A stretch of 64,000 nt of DNA from Protonemura montana. Its lineage: Eukaryota; Arthropoda; Insecta; Plecoptera; Nemouridae. Under the pieces are notes generated by a model. The model was given only the letters and a program-made list of their open reading frames with translations, ran no database searches and was not told where the DNA came from. The stretch is from contig OX387604.1 of NCBI GenBank assembly GCA_947568835.1, positions 28,497,351 to 28,561,350 of the forward strand, written 5' to 3'. The translations under genes and the position numbers were made by a program. Position 1 is the first letter of the stretch. Every line of letters begins with the position of its first letter. This document shows, piece by piece, positions 35,171 to 46,558 of this stretch.

Positions 35171-35560
35171 CGTTTTGCCGCGTTTTGGCGCGTTTTGGCG
35201 CGTTTTGACACGGTTTGGCGTGTTTTGGCGCGTTTTGGCGCGTTTTGGCGCGTTTTGGCGCGTTTTGGCGCGTTTTGGCGCGTTTTGGCGCGTTTTGGCG
35301 CGTTTTGACACGGTTTGGCGTGTTTTGGCGCGTTTTGGCGCGTTTTGGCGCGTTTTGGCGTGTTTTGGCGCGTTTTGGCGCGTTTTGGCGCGTTTTGGCG
35401 CGTTTTGGCGCGTTTTGGCGTGTTTTGGCGCGTTTTGACACGGTTTGGCGTGTTTTGGCGTGTTTTGCCGCGTTTTGCCGCGTTTTGCCGCGTTTTAGCG
35501 TGTTTTGGCGTGTTTTGCCGCGTTTTAGCGCGTTTTGGCGCGTTTTGGCGCGTCTTGGGT
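35171..35560. repeat. 10-bp CpG-dense minisatellite, 39 units, no indels
   Basis: The unit CGTTTTGGCG repeats in perfect 10-bp register, giving a CGCG or TGTG junction in every copy. The three-unit block ending in TGACACGG-type variants (CGTTTTGACA, CGGTTTGGCG, TGTTTTGGCG) recurs at 35201, 35301 and 35431, which marks duplicated segments. Multiple frames on both strands are open and are repeat shadows. Confidence 0.96.
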
Positions 35561-35783
35561 TCAACGATCACATCGAGATAGCAGAAACTCGAGGTAGCAC
35601 ACAGATAGATTAGATGTTACTTAAATTGCTCGGGGATAGGAAGAAACAAACATTTACAGACATTAAAAGTTATTATTTGATTCAAAATTCAAATGTGTAG
35701 TGGCATGAATTGTTGCTCGACTCGAGTTTTCAAAGATGTCTACTGTCTGAGATGGCAAGTATATGCAATTGCATTTTACCCTT

Positions 35784-36243
35784 TGCCAGTTAAAGGGCCT
35801 AGTTGCCAGTTAAGGGGGCTACGTGCCAGTTAAGGGGGCTACGTGCCAGTTAAGGAGGCTACGTGCCAGTTAAGGGGGCTACGTGCCAGTTAAGGTGGCT
35901 ACGTTCCAGTTAAGGTGGCTACGTGCCAGTTAAGGGGGCTACGTGCCAGTTAAGGAGGCTACGTGCCAGTTAAGGGGGCTACGTGCCAGTTAAGGAGGCT
36001 ACGTGCCAGTTAAGGAGGCTACGTGCCAGTTAAGAGAGGCTACGTGCCAGTTAAGGTGGCTACGTTCCAGTTAAGGTGGCTACGTGCCAGTTAAGGGGGC
36101 TACGTGCCAGTTAAGGAGGCTACGTGCCAGTTAAGGGGGCTACGTGCCAGTTAAGGGGGCTACGTGCCAGTTAAGGGGGCTACGTGCCAGTTAAGGGGGC
36201 TACGTGCCAGTTAAGGGGGCTACGTGCCAGTTAAGGGGGCTAC
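35784..36243. repeat. 20-bp minisatellite, about 23 copies
   Basis: The unit GTGCCAGTTAAGGGGGCTAC repeats. The G run varies (GGGGG, GGAGG, GGTGG) and one unit has a 1-bp insertion near 36034. A block containing the two GTTCCAGTTAAGGTGG-type units occurs twice, another sign of segmental copying. A residual partial unit follows (GGGGCTACGCAC). Confidence 0.95.
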
Positions 36244-36600
36244 GCACAAAGGGGCTACGCACCCAAATAAGATCACACTGAGCCCCCAACAGCTGCTTTT
36301 TGCTAAAATCACGAGTTTTAGAAACTCTTTTGAAAATCCTGTCGTGACCTTCACAAAGATTGCTCTGCGGGCTGCGTTCAGGGGCACGGATTTTTGATGG
36401 GTTAAAAAATCGTCGTGGTTGTGAACAAATTGCCGACGGAGAGTACGAGCCAAATTGATAATTAGTGATAATTAGTGATAATTAGTGTTTGCTTTTACTT
36501 GATGAGATTTTTCAAGAATAGTTTTAAAAAGCATCGAAATCTTTTGGCTACCACTAGCAACGTTATCCAGAAGCTACGCTGTCTTTTCAGTTTTAGAGAA

Positions 36601-37617
36601 GGTACAAGCACAGGTACCAGCACAGGTACCAGCACAGGTACCAGCACAGGTACCAGCACAGGTACCAGCACAGGTACCAGCACAGGTACCAGCATAGGTA
36701 CCAGCACAGGTACCAGCACAGGTACCAGCACAGGTACCAGCACAGGTACCAGCACAGGTACCAGCACAGGTACCAGCACAGGTACCAGCACGGGTACCAG
36801 CACAGGTACCAGCACAGGTACAAGCACAGGTACCAGCACAGGTACCAGCACAGGTACAAGCACAGGTACAAGCACAGGTACCAGCACAGGTACAAGCACA
36901 GGTACCAGCACAGGTACAAGCACAGGTACCAGCACAGGTACAAGCACAGGTACAAGCACAGGTACAAGCACAGGTACAAGCACAGGTACCAGCACAGGTA
37001 CAAGCACAGGTACCAGCACAGGTACAAGCACAGGTACCAGCACAGGTACAAGCACAGGTACCAGCACAGGTACAAGCACAGGTACCAGCACGGGTACAAG
37101 CACAGGTACAAGCACAGGTACAAGCACAGGTACCAGCACAGGCACAAGCACAGGTACCAGCACAGGTACAAGCACAGGTACAAGCACAGGTACCAGCACA
37201 GGTACAAGCACAGGTACAAGCACAGGTACAAGCACAGGTACAAGCACAGGTACAAGCACAGGTACAAGCACAGGTACAAGCACAGGTACAAGCACAGGTA
37301 CAAGCACAGGTACCAGCACAGGTACAAGCACAGGTACCAGCACAGGTACAAGCACAGGTACCAGCACGGGTACAAGCACAGGTACCAGCACGGGTACCAG
37401 CACAGGTACCAGCACAGGTACCAGCACAGGTACCAGCACAGGTACAAGCACAGGTACCAGCACAGGTACCAGCACAGGTACCAGCACAGGTACAAGCACA
37501 GGTACAAGCACAGGTACAAGCACAGGTACAAGCACAGGTACAAGCACAGGTACAAGCACAGGTACAAGCACAGGTACAAGCACAGGTACAAGCACAGGTA
37601 CCAGCACAGGTACAAGG
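36601..37617. repeat. 12-bp satellite, about 85 copies, no indels; encodes (Gly-Thr-Ser-Thr)n in one frame
   Basis: The unit GGTACMAGCACA (M is A or C) is repeated in perfect register for 1,017 bp. In the plus frame from the first ATG at 36502, a 372-residue product would have a 33-residue lead (starting MRFFKNSFKKHRNLLATTSN), then (GTST)n and a final Arg before the stop at 37618. Nearly all variants (ACA/ACC, ACA/ACG, GGT/GGC) are third-position changes; one is Thr to Ile. The same sites are third positions on the minus strand (Val-Leu-Val-Pro), so the pattern cannot decide. A mucin-like Thr/Ser protein is possible but unproven. Confidence 0.95.
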
Positions 37618-37650
37618 TGATAGATATCGTCCTGCTTGGGAAAATATGAG

Positions 37651-37683
37651 CGGGTGGGGTGGGGGGGGGGTGGGGGGGGGGGG
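37651..37683 (+). repeat. G-rich tract (G10, G12) with quadruplex potential
   Basis: Runs of G separated by T lie directly between two long arrays. Confidence 0.85.
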
Positions 37684-37840
37684 ATACGGAAATGCTAACA
37701 ACGTCATTCGATTTCCAATAACGTGCCTTGGCAGGAATCTCTCCGCTCTCAAAAACCTACTGCTCCGTCACGGGGGATTTCACGAGTGCTATTCACAACT
37801 CTTTTCTATCCTCCTTGCTTCACCCCAAACACCCAACACC

Positions 37841-38334
37841 CACGAGCAACACGAGCAACACGAGCACCACGAGCAACACGAGCACCACGAGCACCACGAG
37901 CTCCACGAGCACCACGAGCACCACGAGCATCACGAGCACCAGGAGCACCATGAGAACCACGAGCACCACGAGCACCACGAGCACCACGAGCACCAGGAGC
38001 ACCACAAGCACCACGAGCACCACGAGCACCACGAGCACCACGAGCACCAGGAGCACCATGAGCACCAGGAGCACCACGAGCACCACGAGCACCAGGAGCA
38101 CCACGAGCACCACGAGCACCAGGAGCACCAGGAGCACCACGAGCACCACGAGCACCAGGAGCACCACGAGCACCAGGAGCACCACGAGCACCAGGAGCAC
38201 CACGAGCACCACGAGCACCACGAGCACCACGAGCACCACGAGCACCACGAGCACCACGAGCACCATGAGCACCACGAGCACCACGAGCACCACGAGCACC
38301 AGGAGCACCACGAGCACCACGAGCACCACGAGCT
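37841..38334. repeat. 9-bp minisatellite, about 55 copies
   Basis: The unit CACGAGCAC repeats, with CAGGAGCAC variants. It reads His-Glu-His, Thr-Ser-Thr or Ala-Pro-Arg on the plus strand, and Gly-Ala-Arg/Gly-Ala-Pro (a collagen-like G-X-Y pattern) or Val-Val-Leu on the minus strand. All five frames are open for 76-230 codons, which shows that openness carries no information here. Confidence 0.96.
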
Positions 38335-38954
38335 CTAACGACCCTGACTAACATTATAAGGCAAGTTTGGTGCACGCTGCATTTCTTAGCTTTCAACTTT
38401 ATTTATGAATATTTTCATTGTGTTCGTAGCGTTCGATTACAATGTGTAAGCAAAATAAAAGCAAACAAATCGACTATATTTTTTGTTATCTATATTATTA
38501 AAACGTTGTTATCGACCTTCCATCAAGTAATTAATCTTTCATTTCAATGCACAATGATGATCGGAACGCTGTGATTTCCGTTTAATCCTAGGAATTGAGT
38601 GACGTGAGTTAAGTGAGTGATGTTAAACCAGGTTTAGAAGAGAATTATTGTGCAACATGCAATAGTGTCCAGAGTGGAGAAGTATTTGACTGCATTTTCC
38701 TGAAATATTTTATTCCGGATATTGAAAAGAATAATTTTAAGTACAGAACAATGAAGTGTTCAGAGACAACAGCGATGGCTTTATCCGAGTCATATTTAAA
38801 CTTTTAAGTTGCAATGCAGTTTTCATTTGTTTCAGAAACCGAGCGGCGAATGTCAATAGAAATGATAAATATTTCAATCAATGGCAATCAACAACGAAGC
38901 TTTATTAGGATGAACTCTTATTTCAATTGCAAACACTTGCAATGCGCGGGGTAT
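38335..38954. other. Unique AT-rich stretch, nothing firmly recognised
   Basis: A 64-codon plus frame at 38613-38807 has protein-like composition (two Cys pairs) but no ATG at its start. No splice-supported exon seen. Confidence 0.4.
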
Positions 38955-39105
38955 TTTATTATTAACAACACTATAACCGTCTCAAAAAGCCAGTGTCCAG
39001 ATAGCTCAATGGTTCAGAGCAACACCCGCGAAAGGTGGAGATCGGGGTTCGAGTCCGCGTTCGTGCATCAATTTTTGAGACGGTTATAGTGTTGTTAATA
39101 ATAAA
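38955..39105 (+). mobile_element. 151-bp element: tRNA-like gene between perfect 34-bp inverted repeats
   Basis: The left arm 38955-38988 and the right arm 39072-39105 are exact reverse complements over 34 bp, and the match stops at once on both sides. They enclose 83 bp that hold a tRNA-like sequence (listed separately). The right arm opens with TTTTT, which doubles as an RNA polymerase III terminator. No clear target-site duplication is visible. It could be a miniature inverted-repeat transposon that carries a tRNA-derived promoter, or a fold-back structure made by template switching. No other copy lies in this window. Confidence 0.75.
38995..39067 (+). tRNA. tRNA-like sequence (degenerate, nominal anticodon CGA)
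   Basis: Box A TAGCTCAATGG (39002-39012) and box B GGTTCGAGTCC (39046-39056) match the RNA polymerase III consensus at every defined position. A 73-nt cloverleaf can be drawn: D stem GCTC/GAGC, anticodon stem ACACC/GGTGG (4 of 5 pairs), T stem 4 of 5, acceptor 5 of 7. The anticodon loop CGCGAAA lacks the invariant U at position 33, and the variable loop is too short for a serine tRNA. It is therefore more likely a tRNA-derived promoter or pseudogene than a decoding tRNA. A T5 terminator follows at 39072. Confidence 0.6.
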
Positions 39106-39396
39106 GCAACGAAACTTCATTGCTGGACAAAAACACAATAACAAAATCAGCATTGAAAAACCTATACCAACAACAGGGCGTGGGGGATTGAGGGATTGAA
39201 AGGGAACTTTTCATAAAACTTAACATATTATACCAACGTTACTAGTGCCTGCCTGAACAAAAGTCAAACACATGCTGTGATTCACAGCGAAAAGCAAAGA
39301 GATACCTGAAATATCATGGGAAACCTTCACGGTTTTATAGATACGGGAAAATTCAAATGTTAAGCATATCGCTTCCCCATCGCAATACGAGAAAAC
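39106..39396. other. Unique AT-rich stretch, nothing recognised
   Basis: No supported feature. Confidence 0.45.
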
Positions 39397-39460
39397 ACCC
39401 AGTCACCCATCCAGTCACCCACCCAGTCACCCATCCAGTCACCCATCCAGTCACCCATCC
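39397..39460. repeat. 12-bp minisatellite, about 5 copies
   Basis: The unit CCAGTCACCCAT repeats, with one CCAC variant. Confidence 0.9.
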
Positions 39461-40050
39461 AAAGAGAGAGATAAGCTAGCTGCACTGTCTCTGCCTATAT
39501 TTTAGGAAATTCTCTTGCATGCCTCTCGAACGCAATCCCCAAGTCGATATCGCTAAGAGGATCAAAAAAAGCCGGACTATCAGGATGATATTTTATTTTA
39601 TATTTCGTTCCCTGTGGAGGTAAAAATATGAAATATAATAGAGAAGTCTCGGAAAGAGACCGTGCATTGGGGTTGAGATACAATTAGAAGTGTTTGCTAC
39701 GTGAATGGTCCTGTACCAGCCAGCCACGAGAATGGCTATGAAGATCCAACCAAGACCAAAGAATTAAAAATAAATAAAAAGAGGAACGAAATTGAAGCAC
39801 GCTGCTACTATTCCTTACTGCTATATAACATGAAAAATGTCCTCCTTGGTTTGTTTTGAAATGGAAAGAGGGGCCTGAGGTTTTACAACCTCTCACGCTT
39901 TCTCCGTGATAGACGTGCCTAGAAATTGAAATAAGAAGAGCTATACCGACCTCGAGGTGACTTTCAATTAATTCCAGTCCGTTTTCACTTTCGAGTCTGT
40001 TTTTCCCTCGAAATAGGTGCGAGAGTGAGCGATGCTGGAAGGGTTTGCTC
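39461..40050. other. Unique AT-rich stretch, nothing recognised
   Basis: Short open frames on the minus strand are unrecognised. Confidence 0.45.
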
Positions 40051-40311
40051 CAACCCGTGTGGGGTAACCCGGGTGGGGTAACCCGTGTGGGATAACCCGT
40101 GTGGGGTAACCCGTGTGGGGTAACCCGTGTGGGGTAACCCGTGTGGGGTAACCCGTGTGGGGTAACCCGTGTGGGGTAACCCGTGTGGGGTAACCCGTGT
40201 GGGGTAACCCGTGTGGGGTAACCCGTGTGGGGTAACCCGTGTGGGGTAACCCGTGTGGGGTGACCCGTGTGGGGTAACCCGTGTGGGGTAACCCGTGTGG
40301 GGTAACCCGGG
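40051..40311. repeat. 14-bp minisatellite, about 18.5 copies
   Basis: The unit AACCCGTGTGGGGT repeats. Each junction reads GGGGTAACCC, a near-palindrome. Only five unit variants are seen (GGGTGG, GGGATA, GGTGAC and the ends). The minus frame across it is a shadow. Confidence 0.96.
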
Positions 40312-40908
40312 ACAGTAATAACGCTATTTGTACTGAGAGTGAAGATCGAGTAAGGCGGCCGATGTGCTTGTCAAGTTCACATGCATCACAACGAACGTTG
40401 TAATGGGTCACTCGAATGATTCAGAAAGCCAACTACGCGCTAGAAATGTGCAAATTGAAAATGAAATTCGTCAAAGTGAACCAAGAGTGAAACATGTACA
40501 GTGGATAATTGGGAGAATCTTTAATTAATCGGTTTCAATTTCAAAGCTCGATGGCATTGTATTATGATCTGGTATACGATGACTTGCACGACATTGTTCA
40601 TCTCAATATTACCCGAATTAGCCGAAAAACAGTTAAACCTGTCAGTGGTACCAATTGTTTAAACCTGAATCCCTGTCATTGAATATCTTTGATTAATAAT
40701 AAATGCTCATATTTAAACTAAGCTGAGTTAATGAAATATATTACCATCGCTGTGTTTCACTTTTAAGAATCCCAGACTTTGTACATTTCAGTTCAGTGCA
40801 TTTATTTTTTAACAATTTGTTAGATATTTTCTTGTTAATGTGATGTGAAACGACCGATGCATGCGCTGGGAAGTCGGTTGATCTAAACTGCGACGGGTAC
40901 AATTTGAG
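40312..40908. other. Unique AT-rich stretch, nothing recognised
   Basis: No supported feature. Confidence 0.45.
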
Positions 40909-43482
40909 CAACAGAGAGCAGAGAGGAGTGCAGAGAGGAGTGCAGAGAGGAGTGCAGAGAGGAGAGCAGAGAGGAGAGCAGAGAGGAGTGCAGAGAGGAG
41001 TGCAGAGAGGAGTGCAGAGAGGAGAGCAGAGAGGAGAGCAGAGAGGAGTGCAGAGAGGAGAGAGGAGAGCAGAGAGGAGTGCAGAGAGGAGTGCAGAGAG
41101 CAGAGAGGAGAGCAGAGAGGAGTGCAGAGAGGAGAGAGGAGAGCAGAGAGGAGTGCAGAGAGGAGTGCAGAGAGCAGAGAGGAGAGCAGAGAGGAGAGCA
41201 GAGAGGAGAGAGGAGAGCAGAGAGGAGAGCAGAGAGGAGAGCAGAGAGGAGAGCAGAGAGGAGTGCAGAGAGGAGTGCAGAGAGGAGTGCAGAGAGGAGT
41301 GCAGAGAGGAGAGAGGAGTGCAGAGAGGAGAGCAGAGAGGAGAGAGGAGAGCAGAGAGGAGTGCAGAGAGGAGTGCAGAGAGGAGAGCAGAGAGGAGTGC
41401 AGAGAGCAGAGAGGAGAGCAGAGAGGAGTGCAGAGAGCAGAGAGGAGTGCAGAGAGGAGTGCAGAGAGCAGAGAGGAGTGCAGAGAGGAGAGCAGAGAGG
41501 AGAGCAGAGAGGAGAGCAGAGAGGAGTGCAGAGAGGAGAGCAGAGAGGAGAGCAGAGAGGAGTGCAGAGAGGAGTGCAGAGAGGAGTGCAGAGAGGAGAG
41601 CAGAGAGGAGAGCAGAGAGGAGTGCAGAGAGGAGAGAGGAGAGCAGAGAGGAGTGCAGAGAGGAGTGCAGAGAGCAGAGAGGAGAGCAGAGAGGAGTGCA
41701 GAGAGGAGAGAGGAGAGCAGAGAGGAGTGCAGAGAGGAGTGCAGAGAGCAGAGAGGAGAGCAGAGAGGAGTGCAGAGAGCAGAGAGGAGTGCAGAGAGGA
41801 GTGCAGAGAGCAGAGAGGAGTGCAGAGAGGAGAGCAGAGAGGAGAGCAGAGAGGAGAGCAGAGAGGAGTGCAGAGAGGAGTGCAGAGAGCAGAGAGGAGT
41901 GCAGAGAGGAGAGCAGAGAGGAGTGCAGAGAGGAGTGCAGAGAGGAGAGCAGAGAGGAGAGCAGAGAGGAGTGCAGAGAGCAGAGAGGAGTGCAGAGAGG
42001 AGAGCAGAGAGGAGAGCAGAGAGGAGAGAGGAGTGCAGAGAGGAGAGCAGAGAGGAGAGAGGAGAGCAGAGAGGAGAGCAGAGAGGAGAGCAGAGAGGAG
42101 AGCAGAGAGGAGTGCAGAGAGGAGTGCAGAGAGGAGTGCAGAGAGGAGTGCAGAGAGGAGAGAGGAGTGCAGAGAGGAGAGCAGAGAGGAGAGAGGAGAG
42201 CAGAGAGGAGAGCAGAGAGGAGAGCAGAGAGGAGTGCAGAGAGGAGTGCAGAGAGGAGTGCAGAGAGGAGAGAGGAGAGCAGAGAGGAGAGCAGAGAGGA
42301 GAGAGGAGTGCAGAGAGGAGTGCAGAGAGGAGTGCAGAGAGGAGAGCAGAGAGGAGTGCAGAGAGGAGTGCAGAGAGGAGTGCAGAGAGGAGAGCAGAGA
42401 GGAGTGCAGAGAGGAGTGCAGAGAGCAGAGAGGAGTGCAGAGAGGAGAGCAGAGAGGAGTGCAGAGAGGAGTGCAGAGAGGAGAGCAGAGAGGAGAGCAG
42501 AGAGGAGTGCAGAGAGCAGAGAGGAGTGCAGAGAGGAGAGCAGAGAGGAGAGCAGAGAGGAGAGAGGAGTGCAGAGAGGAGAGCAGAGAGGAGAGAGGAG
42601 AGCAGAGAGGAGAGCAGAGAGGAGAGCAGAGAGGAGAGCAGAGAGGAGTGCAGAGAGGAGTGCAGAGAGGAGTGCAGAGAGGAGTGCAGAGAGGAGAGAG
42701 GAGTGCAGAGAGGAGAGCAGAGAGGAGAGAGGAGAGCAGAGAGGAGAGCAGAGAGGAGAGCAGAGAGGAGTGCAGAGAGGAGTGCAGAGAGGAGTGCAGA
42801 GAGGAGAGAGGAGAGCAGAGAGGAGAGCAGAGAGGAGAGAGGAGTGCAGAGAGGAGTGCAGAGAGGAGAGCAGAGAGGAGAGCAGAGAGGAGTGCAGAGA
42901 GCAGAGAGGAGTGCAGAGAGGAGAGCAGAGAGGAGAGCAGAGAGGAGAGCAGAGAGGAGTGCAGAGAGCAGAGAGGAGTGCAGAGAGGAGAGCAGAGAGG
43001 AGAGCAGAGAGGAGAGCAGAGAGGAGAGCAGAGAGGAGTGCAGAGAGCAGAGAGGAGTGCAGAGAGGAGTGCAGAGAGGAGAGCAGAGAGGAGTGCAGAG
43101 AGGAGTGCAGAGAGGAGTGCAGAGAGGAGTGCAGAGAGGAGAGCAGAGAGGAGTGCAGAGAGGAGTGCAGAGAGGAGTGCAGAGAGGAGTGCAGAGAGGA
43201 GTGCAGAGAGCAGAGAGGAGTGCAGAGAGGAGTGCAGAGAGGAGAGCAGAGAGGAGTGCAGAGAGGAGTGCAGAGAGGAGAGCAGAGAGGAGTGCAGAGA
43301 GGAGAGCAGAGAGGAGAGCAGAGAGGAGTGCAGAGAGGAGTGCAGAGAGGAGTGCAGAGAGGAGTGCAGAGAGGAGAGCAGAGAGGAGTGCAGAGAGGAG
43401 AGCAGAGAGGAGAGCAGAGAGCAGAGAGGAGAGCTGAGAGGAGAGCTGAGAGGAGAGCAGAGAGGAGTGCAGAGAGGAGAGC
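40909..43482. repeat. 2.6-kb purine-rich array of 12-bp units with higher-order repeats
   Basis: It mixes AGAGAGGAGTGC and AGAGAGGAGAGC units with shortened forms (extra AGAGAGC or AGAGAGGAG pieces). A recognisable block with four AGC units, four TGC units and then GAGAGGAGAGAGGAGTGC recurs with its landmark at 41316, 42165 and 42701; the last two are 536 bp apart. The plus strand is nearly all purine apart from one TGC or GC step per unit. Frames of 771-911 codons run through it on both strands (Arg/Glu/Ala/Ser on plus, Leu/Ser/His/Pro/Cys on minus). Block copies change frame between repeats, so these are not genes. Confidence 0.97.
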
Positions 43483-45191
43483 AGTTTAGAGCCTGCTTTT
43501 GCTTGGATGCTTTGGGACACCAGATTACGAATGCAAACAGCCACTATCTTTTATCTTTTATCAGCGTAGTGGCAAACATCACTGTGTATGTTTGCTTCCT
43601 CCTCTCCTGCTTGGATCTAACGATCTACCTTGCAATGAACAGACCCATGGATTACATCACGTTATTCCGAACAGAACAACTAGGGTTAAGCTAATCAACA
43701 TCTGGGTTTCAGTTTTTTTCATTTATAATAAGTTTCATTGCAGTGAAGCATTTCATGAGGTCCACAACTCGATTAGAGAAATTCATATGTGATCATTTCT
43801 GCTTCCATATCATTTGCGTTTTGTTTGCTTAGAGGTTAGACTTTGCAGAAACCAGCATTTTTACCCTCTGAAAAGCTGAAAGCGGTGTACAGGGATAGCT
43901 GGTTGGCATTCCATATGAATTCATAATTTACAGAGCTTTTTGGAAAATGCCATCATCTAACAAATTAGAACATAACAGCTGGGGTTGTTAATTTTTGCCA
44001 AGAGATTATATTTTCACAGCTTTTAAATTCGAATACGTTTCGAAAATAAATTGACAGCAATATTTCATGGAGTATCAAGAAGCCTACACACTGTATCATC
44101 AATCACAAAGTGTCAACGCCCAATGCATAATATTCGAGTTCGGAAACGTTTTTTTTTTTTCATTTTTTTTTAAATTTTTTATATAAAATCGCTGCATCAA
44201 AATTGAACGCGATAGTGTTAAATTATTTTGCAGCACTGTGTTAAATAAATCAGTGTGTTTAAAAAACTTTGGTGTGACAAAATTTCATTATTGTATTCAG
44301 CTTCCTATGGGGATCGTAATGCGTAACGCATAGTGGGCACCCATTAAATGAATTTCACCCAAATAATTGGCCGTTTTAAAGCCACCGAGCCAAGTTGCAC
44401 ACGCAGATGTAATACAACTTTGGCTTTCTGCGTTTCTCGCTCCCTTGTCCCGTAATCGTGACACGCAATAGATTTAAATAATTGCAATGATTGCCGCAGG
44501 CAGTGTTCGAGTAAGTGACTTTGTTTCTGACATTCATAGGCGCTGGCTTGAATACCTATTTGATATTTTAGTTATATTCCATGGAAGACTGAACTCGCTC
44601 CACAATGAGGCATAGCACAGCGTTCAAAACGAATACTTGCCAACCTTTTTCTGCCGTGACTTGGGAGCAGACTGTTTCCTCTTTTTGCGTTTCTATTTAA
44701 TCTAAAACTGTAAAATCTCACCGTCGAGTTTGCTCAAAAGGTCCAATAGCGGTGGTCGATGAAGGAAGTAATAACGTGTCAGTCAGCATCTCTCAATGTT
44801 AATTAAATACTGGCGAGTGCCTGGCGAGTGCAAGTGATGTAGGTGTAAGTACTTGGGTTCTCGAACTGCATGGAACGCGGGCTATGGTCGTGTTTTAGAC
44901 CCAACACGTGGGTCCCAGCAAGGGGCAGGGGGGTGAACAGGGTGGGGCAGGGAGGGGCAAGGGATAAGACGCTTCGGCACACCATCGTCGTAGTAGTTGG
45001 CTTCAAATTGATGTCACGTGATACATAATAACAGAGACTGTTCTTGAAAGGAGTTTCTTATTTGTTCTTTGGAAAACTGTGAAAAGGACTGTAAAGGAAA
45101 CGGGTTCCGTCGCAATGAAATATTATTGATAAAATTACTCGATTTTCCCAGAGTCACAAGACGAGTTGTGTGATTGAATAATTGGAAACGT
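43483..45191. other. Unique AT-rich stretch with T-rich patches, nothing recognised
   Basis: Runs of T lie near 44149-44178. No supported coding or RNA feature was found. Confidence 0.45.
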
Positions 45192-45280
45192 GCAGGCAGC
45201 GAATGCAGCGAATGCAGCGAATGCAGCAAATGCAGCGAATGCAGCAAATGCAGCGAATGCAGCGAATGCAGCGAATGCAG
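45192..45280. repeat. 9-bp minisatellite, about 10 copies
   Basis: The unit AATGCAGCG repeats, with AATGCAGCA variants. It codes Met-Gln-Arg/Gln on plus or Leu-His-Ser on minus as shadows. Confidence 0.9.
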
Positions 45281-46152
45281 TCGATTTTGAAGGAATCCGA
45301 AATCACCTCAATCAAAAATGACGACTATTTCACAGCACAGATTGGGATGGAAATTTACAAAACTCTTGCATGTGTTTCGCAGGAAATAGCAAGTAATTTT
45401 CGCAGATGGCAGAAATGTTATTTGATTAAATTCAGACAAATCTCGAAATAATTAATGCGTAGTACAGTTGCATATGCATTTCAAATAGGAGAGCTACCCA
45501 AATGAAACACACAAAACAAGCTACGGAAAGTATCATACATAACGCAGGAATTTCCAACAAGCGAATACCATTTTGATTAGGTGAAAATTGAAATTAGATT
45601 TGACTTGGATGGTTGGCGAAAAATGGAGTTTGCTTTTTGAAGTGTGGTTCAGTGGTTGAGGTGAACAGCTGTGGCGGTAATAGCAGCGACCACGTTTATT
45701 TCGCGGTGGTCAGTACGTTGCTTTTAATTGTTTCTCTTTGCTTCCCTTTAAATTAGTGTCGAGGGACACCGACCCCACCCCCACTAACCCCAACCCAACC
45801 CATTCGCTTTCTGTAGAGAAGTAATGTCAAAATATTGCCGTTGTAATATCGTATTGATGAAACAAGCGAAATGTCGGCAATCATTATTTTTAATGATCTA
45901 GACAAACAATGCACAAATGCACAAAGCAGCTGAATGCCGAGATATTCAAGACGGTTAGGCAGTCATTTTCTTCAAATTCTCGTTCGAATTAACGATTCGA
46001 AATCGTCGTAGATGACGCCGAGCAGTTCAAGCATCGGTCGATCTGATCTCCCAGCAATCAATTATTTGCAATTAGGGTGCGTAATGAATGTCCACCCTCA
46101 CAATTCGCAGCGTCCGACATGTTATCGGCGATGCCTGCTACTTGCACCCTCC
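45281..46152. other. Unique stretch, nothing recognised
   Basis: No supported feature. Confidence 0.45.
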
Positions 46153-46225
46153 TCCCAGCCGCCCACCCAGCCACCCACCCACCCACCCACCCAGCCACCC
46201 ACCCACCCAGCCAGCCACCCACCCT
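46153..46225. repeat. (CCAC/CCAG) tetranucleotide tract
   Basis: Repeated CCAC with regular CCAG replacements. It reads Pro-Pro-Thr-His/Gln in one frame. Confidence 0.88.
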
Positions 46226-46511
46226 TCCCAGCGCTAGGGGATATACTTATTGATTGTCATTGCCTAGGGACCCATGACTTGTTTTGCCTGTAATGAGAAG
46301 TTGATAGTAACTTCGTGTTCAAGGTTTAACACATTTCAATTATTAATAATAGTAAAACATTGAACAGACAGGTGACTTTTTTATCAATTATTCAAAGCAA
46401 GCGACACTCCAAGAAAGAATTTGGAAAATGCGGTTGCCGGCAAAAATCAATTGTTATCGGTCTTAGAAGGGATGAAATGATGATGTGAAAATCCCGGCAA
46501 TTGAAGAAGAA

Positions 46512-46558
46512 AGCAGCAGCAGCAGCGAAGAGAAGAGAAGAGAAGAGAAGAGAAGAGG
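46512..46558. repeat. AGC trinucleotide run next to a GAAGA pentanucleotide run
   Basis: About five AGC units are followed by six GAAGA units. Confidence 0.88.

Noticed and set aside
37806-38396. Collagen-like Gly-X-Y frame on the minus strand
   Set aside because: A 9-bp repeat gives Gly-X-Y automatically in one phase. There is almost no X-Y diversity and no flanking collagen domain.
40809-43694. Open frames of 771-911 codons on both strands
   Set aside because: They lie inside a 12-bp-based array without stop codons and occur in several frames at once. Superblocks change frame from copy to copy, which a protein would not tolerate.
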